Under the pieces are notes generated by a model. That model saw nothing but the letters and a program-made list of their open reading frames with translations. It made no database searches and was not told the origin of the DNA. Of a DNA stretch of 64,000 nucleotides, positions 22,698-34,200 are shown piece after piece; the first letter of the stretch is position 1; the number at the start of each line of letters is the position of its first letter. The stretch is from Strix aluco (lineage: Eukaryota; Chordata; Aves; Strigiformes; Strigidae): NCBI RefSeq assembly GCF_031877795.1, contig NC_133955.1:2480001-2544000 (forward strand), written 5' to 3'. Both the position numbers and the translations under genes were made by a program.

Positions 22698-23435
22698 GAG
22701 GTAGGGGACTGGGCTCCTTCCCCTGTGATGCCCCGTGCTCCCTGCAGCATCCCCTATCTGTGTTTGTGGCTGAGCAAATGCAGAAACCACCCCCACTCAT
22801 TACAGAAAGAGGCATCACATGTCCCATCTCCCACCCCACACTTGGGATGGGTGCCTGTCACTCACATCCCCACCACGGAGCCCCTGCCAGCAGCTATCCT
22901 CCTCTCCCAGCTTGTCCTCCCCGGCTCTCCGGGGTCTGCTGCCCACGCCACAGCATCCTGCACAAAATGGGTATCACCAGCACCAACTTCAGGCTGCTGA
23001 AAGCAGCCTGAAAATTCCTCTTCTGCCCCACTGCTCTGCTCTGTTTCTTTCCCACAGGAGCATCAGGAAGAAGAGCCTCCCCACCCCTGCTGCCTGACTC
23101 CTTTTCCCTTGCTGCCCCTCTGTTCTCTTTATGCCCTTTACTATGAATTCACCACTGAGCTGAAACATGTGGCAACTGTGTGGGAAGATCTGAGCTTCTT
23201 TCATTCAGCACTGCCATCAGCCCTGCTCCCACATGCCCCGGCACAGTGGCTTCCTGGTATCACCTGCATGGGCCATGCTGTCTCCAAGGGGCCACTGGTC
23301 ACCCCTCCCTTCCCAGCACTGCACAGAGGCCCCGGAGACAGCTGCTGGTCCTCCCACTCCCCCATCCTCCGGCGGGTGCAGCCTCAGATGTACCCGTGTG
23401 GCTGCACGTGTATTAAAGGACGGTCTCCCGGGCAC
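22698..23435 (+). other. TNNI1: TNNI1 3' UTR, possibly with an intron, ATTAAA signal
   Basis: Three nt after the stop is a possible donor (GAG|GTAGGG, 22701). A good acceptor, TTTCTTTCCCACAG, ends at 23057. If used, the UTR would continue from 23058. ATTAAA at 23412-23417 is the best poly(A) signal variant. A continuous UTR is equally possible from sequence alone. Confidence 0.5.
23412..23417 (+). terminator. TNNI1: ATTAAA, probable TNNI1 poly(A) signal
   Basis: The common hexamer variant lies about 0.7 kb after the stop codon. No AATAAA lies between the stop and this site. Confidence 0.5.
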
Positions 23436-23439
23436 AGCG

Positions 23440-26400
23440 CCGTGTGGGCTCGTCACTATGGGAGCATTGGCCAGGGGCAGGTGCTGGTCCACAGCCTGGT
23501 GGGGAAGATACCCTGGTCCTTTCCTGCCACCCTGCAATGTCCCTGTGCTGGCGTTCAGGCCAGCAGCATGCCCTGGGCTCAGACTTGCTTTGGACTCATC
23601 TCTTCCAGCTCCCCAGGCTGCTCCCTGGTGTCCTTGGTGCCCCACCAGCTCTGCCCCATGCATGGGCTACATCTCTCCCCTCCCATTCACCGCAGTCCTT
23701 GCTGGGCTCCAACAATGCACCAGCTTCCCAAGCAGCAAGGTTCGGGTCTCAGTGCAGAGATGGCTGTCTGCCGGCTCCCCCCACCCTCCTCGGGTTTTGG
23801 AAAAGCCTTCAGAGCTTGCTCACCTCAGCACCAACTCTCCCATCAGCTGCCCCATCACAGGCACCAGAACTGTGGGAATTGGGGCAGTCCAATTTTAAGG
23901 CTTAATTCGAGCAGCATTCCAGGCCAGCATGAGATGAATCTATCTTTCAGGCCAAACAGCTCACGCTTCCCCACTAGTCCTATTATTTTCTGTGTCACAA
24001 CCCCCAAACTGCAGCTGGTTGAGCGCAAGCAGTTGGGAATGTGCCAGCTCATCCCCAGAGCAGGGCTGGAGGGGAGAATTGATGAGAATTCACACCAAAC
24101 TGGGTCTTCTGCCTGGTTGCACTGCAGGTGATGCTGAGGCTCAGCCCCCACGGGGTGCTCTTGGTGGTTGTAGCAGTGCCTTGTCCATATCCCCAAAGTA
24201 TCCAGAGGAATCACAGCATCCGTGGTTTCCAACCTGTGCCACACTGTGGGTGTTTTGCAGCACACCCCTGTCCCCGAGTAGTGAGCTTGTGAAGGACAGA
24301 AAATGCTATAAACTCAGAGCTAAGCGCAGGTTCCCAGACAGGCACCAGGGCTGGAAGGAAACAGCATCAAAAAGTGTGTGGTCTCCAACAGAGCTCAATC
24401 TTCCCCAAAAAGGATTGCATTTCTTTAGGGATAGAAAAAGGTGGCCCCATGCAGTTGGGTCCTGCAGGACTTTCTGCAGCAGACTTGGGTAGCTCAGTGG
24501 CTGGCAGTGCAAGCGAGGGAGCCATCGTAGGGTTTGGGCTCCAAAGCAGCAGGACAGCTGGATTGCTCTGGGCATCACATCCCCTCCTTTGGCCAGTTCA
24601 GGGATACTGAGACAAACTACTCACTTTTGTCCCCGGGCAAAGAGGGTTAAGGCAGATGGCAACTTATGGGAACACTTATTTCTAGCATGGTCATTAGCAC
24701 TCAGGCTGCCCCAACACCCAGCAGTTCCTTCACAGAGAATTTAAGACCCAGTATGAAAACTCTTCTCAAAATTAGGCTTAGATCAGAGGTGGATGTCGGC
24801 TGAAAAATACACATCCCTTAGCAAGCAGAGATGCTCAGTCTTTGTCTTTCCACCTGACCCTCCATCCCCATCAACATCCTGCTAACTGGAGCCAGGACCA
24901 TGCCCTGGATGACCGTAGCAGTTGCACGACACTCAGAGCCTTTTTTACTCATTTTTTCCTTTCTGAGCTTAATCCAGTGGAGCAGCTGCAGCCTAGCACA
25001 GCACCAGGACTCGCTGACTGCTTGTCCTCACCCTGCGCACCTTGGGATGGGCTCCCGGCAGGCACAGCCCTAGGAAACGAGTCTCTGTCTTGACCAACCC
25101 AAGTGACTCTACTCTTGGAGGAGATCAGGGATCATGTGTGGTGAGATCCCACGATGCTGTGACGGCCCAACCTGCCCCACCACTGGAGGCAGAAGGTTTC
25201 AGTTACAATCTTTGCCCCTCTGAGCTCACTGCCTGAGCGGGAGCCATGCTGAGGCAGCGTCCTGGGATCTCGCCACACTCACTATCCCCAGAGGGAACTC
25301 ACACACTCGGCAGTGATCCTGGCAGAGGAAGAAAGATGTGTAGGGAGAGGTAATAACTGTTACCTGACCAACTGGTATAGCTGGAAAATGCAAGAGAGGT
25401 TTCACGGAAACAAAGCCTTCAGATCTGGAACAGAAGCAGAAAACGGCAAGACAAGTCGGGGTCGAGATCAGTTGCTCTGAGCTTAGTGCAATTATGTTAA
25501 TTTGGTAATTAAAAAAAAAAGGGGGGTGACATTTGTGGGACGGGGAGGGATTGTAGTGGGAAGAAAGGCAATATGGGTGATGGGTGCTGTGGGACCAGGC
25601 TCTGGTCGCTGCTTGGCAGCCAGCCCGTGCCTGTGCCCAGCTCACCGTCAGATCCTGCGCATCAAGACACTCGAAACCGCTGCAGAGTAAAACCTCAGGG
25701 CTCACCAGCACGTCTCTGCAGCCACAGCAAGTGCCAGCCGGGGTGTACTCAGGAAGGTCCCAGAGCCCACATGCACTCAGCGTAGGCTATAGATGGCTTT
25801 GCATGGCTGTCTGGTGTTTTAGATTGAGGGAGGGAGAGAAAAACCCAACCCCAAAACTCTTTGCTCTGCAGGTTCCCCTACTTTTTCAAAGTACAATGCT
25901 CCCCAGTCACTGTGTCCCGCTTTCATCCTTCTCTGGTGGAAAACCACATCGATCGGTCATGGGAAAAAAAAGTTTTGTGTACTTCAGTTTTATTAGAAAC
26001 ATGGAAAAAAACCCCATCTCTTCACAGGGATTGAATCTTGAGGGGAAAATGCAGCTGCCTGCTCTGAGCCTGAGGTTCTCCTCATTGGATCAGGGAACTG
26101 GGAGCCTAGTCTTCCCCACCTCTGCTCTGGAGCTGCTTCTGTGGCTCTGGGTCAGCTGGGAGCCCAACTCTCCCCTTGGTAAAAGAGGCAGGTTGAGCCT
26201 TTCATCCCTTCATCAGAACGTGCCTGGCTTCCCTTGCACCAGGCCAACTCTGCAGTCCCACTGCTGCTTCCCTCCTAAGTGACAATAATCTCAGTTTCTT
26301 CTCTCTGAATTGGAGGGGACCCTACAGTAATCCCTTTTTACTGAAAATTCAGCCCAAATGAATCCCAGTTGAATCCCTAAAAATCACTAACAAAATTGTA

Positions 26401-28800
26401 TTTATTTCCATAAGAACTGCATGAGTCAGTTCTGTCTCCTTGAACTGAGCAGAGCCCTGTCCTTACTCTCCTCCAGGTTGCTCCATTGCAACCAACACCC
26501 TCCAGAGCAAATCAAATCAAAGCAAATCAAAGCGCTGGAGACTTGAAATTAAATTAAATTAAATTGGGCAGTAGAAAAATATATTAATGGACCCAATGAT
26601 TTTCTACTGGAAAGGGTTTTCTGGCAAAACTGCAATGAGGGAGATACAAAGAGCTTGGCCTAATGTGGCCTTTCAAAAATATCCCTCCTAGTTGGTTGTA
26701 AAATGGTCCTTTCCTTTCCTAGGGTACTCTGCAACCTCCTTGTTAATCGGTCATGCCTAGAGACATCTGAACTGTGCCCAAATATTTCCCTGAGCATATT
26801 TGCAGCTCAGCTGGTGGCTGGACCTGCAGAGTCAGGAAGGGGAGGAGGATTAGTGGCGATGGGCAGGGTGGGAAGGGGTAAAGTTTATCCCATGGGCTCT
26901 GAAGACCACTGCAGCACCCTGCCCTACGTGGGGGTTAATGCCAGACTGCAGTCTCTGGTGGTAAAGGTTAAACATTACCCCCCCCGTGGCCCCCCATGGC
27001 CCCCACAGTGCTGCTGGTGCAGGATCAAGCCCCACAGCTGCAGCTGTGCAGGAGGCGACCCGGGGGCAAATCTGTGCCACATAAGCAGGGTTATACACAA
27101 CCACCCATCACTCTGTGAGCATCACTGCGGGTCCTGTGCATCCCCTACAGTATAAAATGGGAAGAAATGGGTTCCTTCACCCTCATTTTCCCCTCCTGCA
27201 GCCCTCCAGGCTCGGGTCCTGCAGCCCAAGGGAGGAACGGGGCTGGGCTGGGGTATGGCACTTGGTGTGAGTGGGGTACGTCCACCTTCTCCATCTTCCT
27301 TTGCTGTGGCCTGAGCCCTCTCACTCACTGCTCACATCAGAGGGGATTTCTCATTAATTGCAACTAATTTGATGTGCTATGAGGGATGCAATCTGCCATA
27401 GAGCTGCTGGCAATGAGTCACACTTATTCTATCCATGACCTGAGAAGTTTCCATTGACATAATTTCTGGGGGATGTCCATGGCTCTTCATTGTTAGACCT
27501 GGGGCATCACAGGAGATGGCATCTACCGAGGAGGCCAATCTGCAGAGGAGAATGGGAACCTGAAGGACACTATAGTATCTGCAGGGTACCACTGTGGCAT
27601 TTCTGAACCAAGATTTGTCTAGACTATTTCTTTTTTTTAAAAAAGTTAAATTATAAATGAAAAAAAGCCATCTCCTAGGGAGGTGCAAGGCAGTTTGGAC
27701 AATAGTTACTCCTTTCCAACAGAAAAGAGAAAAGTCTGTGGTCAGATTTTGTTTGGTTTCTGAACAAACACACACCAGTCTCAGTTTCTGGCTTTCTTTG
27801 CACAGCGGAAGTATCTCTGTACTATCAGTTTCTAGTACATCACATACATCTTTCCAAAAGCTGAAGGAATTGTGGCTGGGGAAGGACAGCCCTGGACCAT
27901 CCCAGCACCTGCAGAGCACCAGTGCGGGGATGCAGGGAGACCTCCGTGCGCAGGGGGGAGTGGAGCTTTTTAAAGCATTTGCTGGTGGGACCTTTGTGAG
28001 CTGTTGCACTGCTGCAGCGATGGGATGGCAGCTGGGCAAGGGTGAAAAAACCCTTTTTCTGGCCATCGAGCCCCATGTCTTGACCTGCTGGGAAAGCCCG
28101 AACAGACGATGCTGCTGACTCCACTCCACCACCAGCAGCACGGCAGGGATGAGCCTGGGGAGCTGAGGGAGGAGCTGAGCCGTGGCCAGTGCTGGGGGAA
28201 CCGCATGGGCAAAAAGGGTGGAGGTGGAGGGTTCACCGCTGGGCCCAGGGGCGAGGTTGAGGAATGCCCTAATTACAGCAGTTGTGGAAACTGGAAGCTC
28301 TCCACTGCCCTGTAGCCAAAGAAACAGGCTCTGCATAGGGATGAGACACAGGACACTGTTCCCAAGGGAAAAAAAAAACCCTGCTGATACTGGTCTAGCT
28401 CCTTAGTGGGTATAAATGGGTGTCTTCTGCTGATCTGCATCAGATGAAGATCCGGCCTCCCTGAGCTGCTCAGGCAGATGCAGGTCTGCCATCAGAGCCC
28501 TCTCACTAAGCGGCTGGAAAGCTACCCCTGGGCAAAGCGGGTAGGCAGGCAGAAGTGCAGTTTTACACTAGAGCTTTGCCTTCAGGCAACAGAGTCCTGT
28601 GGCACAACTCCCTCGGTCAGGAGCACACGGCTTTCCTCTCCTGTCTGTAGATCTGGGACAGCAGATACGACTGCCTGGTGCATAGAGTGGATCTGGATAA
28701 ATATCAGACTGTTTCCTCTGAGCATCCCTTCCCTGCATGGACTCGTGCGCCTGCCTAATTTCATCATTCATTTCATTCATTTGAGCTCAGGGTGGCCAAA
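23440..28800. other. Intergenic DNA between TNNI1 and LAD1 (part 1); no gene recognised
   Basis: There are AT-rich patches (around 25500, 26280-26700 and 27600-27660). Short (AAATT)n and (AAATC)n runs occur at 26513-26566. A long open frame on the minus strand at 27377-28336 is discussed among the findings. No RNA gene or recognised mobile element. Confidence 0.45.
26513..26566. repeat. Short A/T pentanucleotide-like microsatellite
   Basis: Two small clusters: AAATC/AAAGC copies around 26513-26533 and AAATT copies around 26547-26566. Imperfect and short. Confidence 0.6.
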
Positions 28801-28804
28801 AGAG

Positions 28805-29390
28805 CTTCTGTAAAGGGAAGTTCGGAGTCACAAAGCCACTGCTGTTTGCTGAAGGCATCAATGAACTTGTGGATAAGGGCAACCTGGTAGATAAGAGTTT
28901 TCCTGGATTTCCAGAAGCAAAGGTCTTTAGATCAACCAAGGCTAAGAGGGAAAGTCCAGATAAAGGTGAATAATCAATTAGCAGATAGGAAACAACGGTG
29001 AGATAACAAGCTCTGCTGATAATTCTGGCATATTTGACATAGCAGAGATGAAGGCAGATGATGCAGATGTTCAGAAGGATCTGGCAGGACTTGGGGTTTG
29101 GGGATAAAATGGCAGGGGATGTTAGGGGAGTATAAAGTGACACACAGGGAAAAATCCAAGATGACTTCATATATAAAATGAAGGGCGCTGGGTTGGCTGT
29201 TGTCTACTTGAGAGTGATAGTTTGGGATTATGGTGAACATGAAACAACATGAGGGACATCAGGGAAAAACCTAAAAGCTCTGTGGAAGCAAAATTCACAA
29301 ACCATGCGAGCTCAATGCTTTGTGCTACCAAAGAGCTCAGCAGGATCTCATCCAAATTAAAGGAGAGGCAGAAGCTTTTACAGCAGTGGG
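28805..29390 (+). mobile_element. Decayed CR1/L3-clade LINE fragment (reverse transcriptase region)
   Basis: On the + strand the sequence tracks the RT portion of old amniote CR1/L3-type LINEs. It shows 'GTGGATAAGGGCAACCTGGT', then a 'CCTGGATTTCCAGAAGC' block, 'GAAGGATCTGGCAGGACTTG', 'ATAAAATGGCAG', an 'AAAAATCCAAGATGACTTCA' block, and 'GCAAAATTCACAAACCATGCG' where the family has 'GTGCAGCAGTGGC'. Block order is kept but identity is low and there are many gaps. No intact frame remains. It is much older than the CR1 tail at 3.3 kb. Edges are approximate. Confidence 0.6.
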
Positions 29391-29394
29391 GAAT

Positions 29395-31280
29395 AGACCT
29401 GGGGAACTCCTTGCTGAAGGATGTTTTTTATACCAACAATTTTCCTGCGTTTAAGGGAAACCAGGCAAATCCATGGAGGAGAAACCCACTGAAGGGTCTT
29501 AAATAAAGAGGAAACCTTTCAGCTCAAAAGGACTCTGAGCTGAAAATAAAGATCAGGGGAATGTGACAGGCAAGTGTCATTGAGGTTTGTCCTCTGCATA
29601 ATCCCCAGCCACTAAATGCCTGTCTAGAATTTCTTCATCTTAATAATAAGAGGAATCACAAACTGTGAGGTTTTATATTCCCTTGCTGTGTAGATCCTAG
29701 CTGGGGGTGTTCTTTCCGTACGTTCAGTCTAATCCTTTTTAAAAACCTATTAAGCCCTATGCTCCAGTGATATCCTTTGGCACTGAGCTTTGCAAGTAAA
29801 GTGCTCACTGTGCCTTAATCAGAAAGGTTTATTTCTTTATAGTAGCTTGCTGATGCTGGACTGCTATATATAGTTTGTCAGCAATTAGCAGGACACTTGC
29901 AAAGTTATTTAAGTAATTTTTTTTTCCTGATGCCACAACTTGCTGAATTTTCTCTATGTATGAAAACACTTGAAAGACAACTGGTGACTGCAAGAAGAAA
30001 GAAAACCAGAGAACGAGCCCTGCTCAGAGCGGACGGCTCATTCGACAGGGCTATCTTTTAGAAATGGGATTTTAATCAGGAACCTGTGATTAAAATAGTT
30101 CCTTTGGTTGCTCATGGCCCAGGCACACCCCTGTGGGCTGGAGGCATGCATGGCAAGCCCAACCTTAAAACCAGTCCCTCAGGCTTGCAGAGAGATGGAT
30201 CTTACCGGGATCAGAGGCTGAGTTTGTAGTCAAGGGGTCCCAGGTGGCTTTTTCCACGGACATCCACTGTGACAGCTGCCCCCAACAGTGGGAGCACTGG
30301 GGTCCTGGCCATGCTGCGCCCTGGGGCTGGACCCCAGTAAAAACCAGGCTTGGACCCAGCTCTGGTACCCCTGGGTACAGTCTGGGTACCCCTGTCACCC
30401 TGCTAAGACAGTCCCCACACTGCCTTCACACCTGCCCTTTGAAGGAGAGTGTTGCCCTGTGTGAGCATGGGGGTACAGGCTCTCAGGGCCAGCCCAGGGG
30501 GACAATAGCTTTGATGGACTCAGTCCAGGCATGGGATGAGCCTGGGCACAGAGCTCTCCTCTGCCACAGGGCTTTGGCACCCAAATATTGGGCATCCCCA
30601 TGCTTCAGCCACTTCCTCTGAGACTTCATGAGTTCTCTCTACTGCAGCAAAGCTCGTAATGACAGGGAGGCCATGACAGCTCAATCCAAGGCATCCAGAA
30701 AAGGCTGAAAGGAGCAGGGCACCCTCCCATGTTCTTTGGAAAGGGCTGGACTGCGCCCAGATGGAGGTGTTTTAATGACTGTTTTGGATCCCTGGGAGCC
30801 AGCCTCCTCCCACTCAGCCCAAGGTAATTCACCTCCTCCACTGGTGTTGGAGGAGTTGTTGACTGGTGGAGAGCGGCTGGTAAAACAGGTTCTTTGCAGG
30901 GAGTTGTCTCCGAAACCCTGGGAGACCTGGATGGATCGAGCCCCGAGCGCGGGTCTCTGCTCAAACCCTGGCACAGCAGGCAGAGAGGAGTGATTTGCTT
31001 TTGCGTGGCACTCCTGGGCAGGGCGTCTTTTGCACGGCGCTGCTAGTAGACAAATTACAGCCTTGCCTCTGTCAAGGTAGATAAGAAACCATGTGATGCA
31101 GTGTGGTGGTAAACGGGTTGCAGGCAGGGTAAAGGTGCACAGGGAAATAACCTTGCAGGGAGTTCCTTGCTCCTCAGGGAGCAGAGTGTCCAGGCAGCGC
31201 TGATCCTCGCGGGTCCAACAGCACCTTGGCCTTGATGCCTGCACAAGTTTTGGGGACTCTCTGAATCTCACAGAAAGCAG
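29395..31280. other. Intergenic DNA between TNNI1 and LAD1 (part 2) and LAD1 5' flank
   Basis: The first half is AT-rich and contains a perfect MEF2 consensus, CTATATATAG, at 29864-29873. The second half approaches the LAD1 start codon. No TATA box or non-coding exon for LAD1 could be placed; the 5' UTR probably lies in the last few hundred bases. Confidence 0.4.
29864..29873 (+). promoter_or_regulatory. Perfect MEF2 consensus site
   Basis: CTATATATAG fits YTAWWWWTAR exactly and is palindromic. It lies in an AT-rich patch 6.4 kb downstream of TNNI1 and 1.4 kb upstream of LAD1. A single site is weak evidence for an enhancer. Confidence 0.3.
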
Positions 31281-31282
31281 GA

Positions 31283-34200
31283 ATGTCTCTTGGCAGAAGG
31301 AACTGGTCTGATCTCTCCAGGTAGGTGCTGTGGTTTAATGCTTAACCCTTTCCACCGGCAGGAGGGAGGGAGTGAGGGTGGGCTGCTGACACGGTCAGTC
31401 TTGGCCGAGGGGTGTTGGGGAGGATGAGAAGAGGGGGCAACTGGCGTGGGGGTGTTGCTTGCCCAGGTGGTGCCAGCTCTGTTGAGATCTTGGCACTGTT
31501 GGAGTTTCTTGTGGGTGGGCAAGATCAGAGGCATTTTTGTTTTTGCTCCTGGGGAAGCTGAGCACTGCGTAGGAAAATGGCTCTGGAAATGCATCTGTCC
31601 CCCATGTTAGATATATTTTTGATCTGGTTTGCCTCTCTTTGGGGTACAGTCTGGCTGGGCTGTGTCTCCAGACTTGATCTGGAGCCATCTGTGGGGTTTT
31701 TCATTGGCCCCGTATTCGTACAGCCCCTGGGTGCGTGTCCTGGCTCTGCTGTGCGGAGGTTGCAGCCTCTGCCCATCCGGTGCTGAGCAAGCCCTGATTC
31801 ATCCGCAGTCGCTGAACGATCCCCGCGGCCCCGCGGCATTGGCCGCTCCGCTCGATCTTTCCTAAAAAGTGATTTTGGCTTGACTGGGAGCTGGGGGAGG
31901 TGAAGCTCCTGGGCATTGTGGGGTGAGTCAGGGGCTCACACCAAGCCTGGGTGATGTGGGGATCACTCCCAACCTCCTGCAGACCCCAGGGCAAGCACCG
32001 CCAACCTCGGCTGCACAGACGGGCTGATGGGGACTCAAATGCAACCATACTCTGCCACAAAACATGTCAGAAATCCTAGTTTAAGCAGATGTGATGGCTC
32101 CAAGACTTAATTGCAAAGCTCAGTACTTTGAGTAAGACACGACCAGCCCAGAAAAGGGAATTGAGACCCCATTTCTCAGAGATTTCCAGCTCACACCCTG
32201 CCTCCGTCATGGATGGGATGGATCCAGAGGGCATCCCAGCCCCATCCAGATCCACCTCCTCTGAGCAACAGACCTGCCTGAACACAGGCCCAGTGGGGTC
32301 CTGCACCCAGGTTGTTTCACAACCCAGGAAGGCAGTTTCTCCTCTCTCATTAGATGAGACAGCATTCACTGAAACAGCATAAATGTCAGATATCTCAGCA
32401 CTAATGATTAACAGGGCAGGAGAAGACAAGGCAGGGGGAGACTTGCCAATATTTTTTTATTCATCTCTTTGAGGTTAAAAAAGGTAAGACAGTGGAAAAT
32501 GAATCCCTCTTTGAAAAGAGGAGGGAAAGATTGGCAAAGCAAATCCATAGCCTAATGGGTGGATTACTTAATTATAAATAATGAGAAACTGCATGTTGAT
32601 CATGCCAGGTTATGTGCTGCCTCTGAAGGAGCCAAACAAATTCAAGGCAGGAAAATCTCATTTTCATTTCAAAGGAGCCTGTGCATGCAAAAACAAAGAA
32701 GTAACTGGCTCTCAAGTGGATTTAAACCAGAATTAGTGCTCCACGCTATCACTGCTTGAGGGATAAGAGCTCTTAGCAGAGGCACCTGCGTGTGTACATC
32801 CCCACACACGTGCTAACCTTGCCGGGTGGGAATGTGTGTGTGCAGTGATTGCTGCACCAGGAGATCACACCGTGCCATGCAAATAAAGCCGTGCTGCCTT
32901 CCCAGTGCAGCTAAGCTGTGTACAAATATTTACAGGGTCAGGCTCATGGAGGCAAGCACAGCGCAAGGAGCTGAACAGGGAGGTGTCCCTGGGGGGTGAG
33001 GGCCGCTGGAGATGCTCACGGGCTCCCTGGGGCAGGTCCCAGCCTTCTCCATCCCCATCTCTGCCAATGCCAAGCATGGCATCGGGGACCACCCGGACCC
33101 CCAGCAGTGGGTGTGCTGTTGGGGTGTGAGGGCTGCTTGGGGGTGCAAGGGGCGATGGGGATGGAGGCAGCGGGAGGGAAGGGCAGCACACTCTCCGGCA
33201 TTGCGCTGTCCCCAAACAGGCACTGAGCTCCCAGCCAGGACCCGGCCCCCCCTTTGCTCTCCGTTCTGCTCCACTGACCCTTTCGTGCTCCCCCGCCTCC
33301 CTTGACCAGGAAGAACAGAAGCGGCAAATAGTTGCGGGGGGTAATGTGGTTTAATTTATGACCCAGCTTTCATTACACAGTAACTTGTAAACCACGCTGC
33401 GAGTCACCGTGTCCACAACGATGTTAGTGATACCACGGGCCCAGACCTGCTCTGACTTTCATGCTCTCAAAAGTCAAATTCAAAGTAAACCCTGAGTCTG
33501 GATGAGACTGGAGTGCCAGCTACAGAGCTGGGGTGCTGCGACGGGACGGATCCTGTGCAGGGAGGGCTCTGCCCCATCAGGCTTTTGGGGGTGCTGGGAG
33601 CTCTGCTGGGACCCCTGCATGCGTTTGCAGCTGCTAGAGGACTAGTGCTGTAGGTAGATGAACACTGTTGTGAAAAGCTCAATCCAGCCAATAAAAATAT
33701 TTTCCATCACAGTTCATGCACTGGCAGAGAGGGTGGACAGGTTCTGCACAAAGGAAGGAGAAGAAAGCTGCTGTTTTCCAAACAGCTTTTTATTTAGTGT
33801 GGCATTTTATCAAAAAAAAAATACATTTGACTTGTGCAAAATAAAATCTTTAAAGATCGTTCCAAACCTTGTCTTTTAGGTACAATCTGTGATTATAAAC
33901 AATTCCCAGTCCCAGCCACACGCAGGGAGTAAGAAGAGCTCCTGCTGTCCCTGTTTCCAGGCAGAGCTTGTCAGCCTTCAGCCTCTGATGCTTTTGCATC
34001 TGAGGCTTTTTCTCAATAAAAATTAAAATGCCATTGCCACAACTCGCATTGGGGCTAAAATCTTCTGCCACTAGTGGTTACCCTTCCAGTTTATGTGGTT
34101 GAGATCTATGTGGTGGCTCTAGGGTCCTCGCCTTGCTGAGTTACAAGGTTAAATATCCTTGCCCAGGAAGGTTTGCTTAATGTAGGGATTCCTTTTAAAT

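Noticed and set aside
23109-24131. 340-codon plus-strand open frame after TNNI1
   Set aside because: It begins inside the probable TNNI1 3' UTR and passes its poly(A) signal. Composition is C-rich, and no domain or splice context was found.
29249-29506. 85-codon open frame that looks like a small charged protein
   Set aside because: Its first half lies in the decayed CR1/L3 LINE fragment, and the rest shows no family match.
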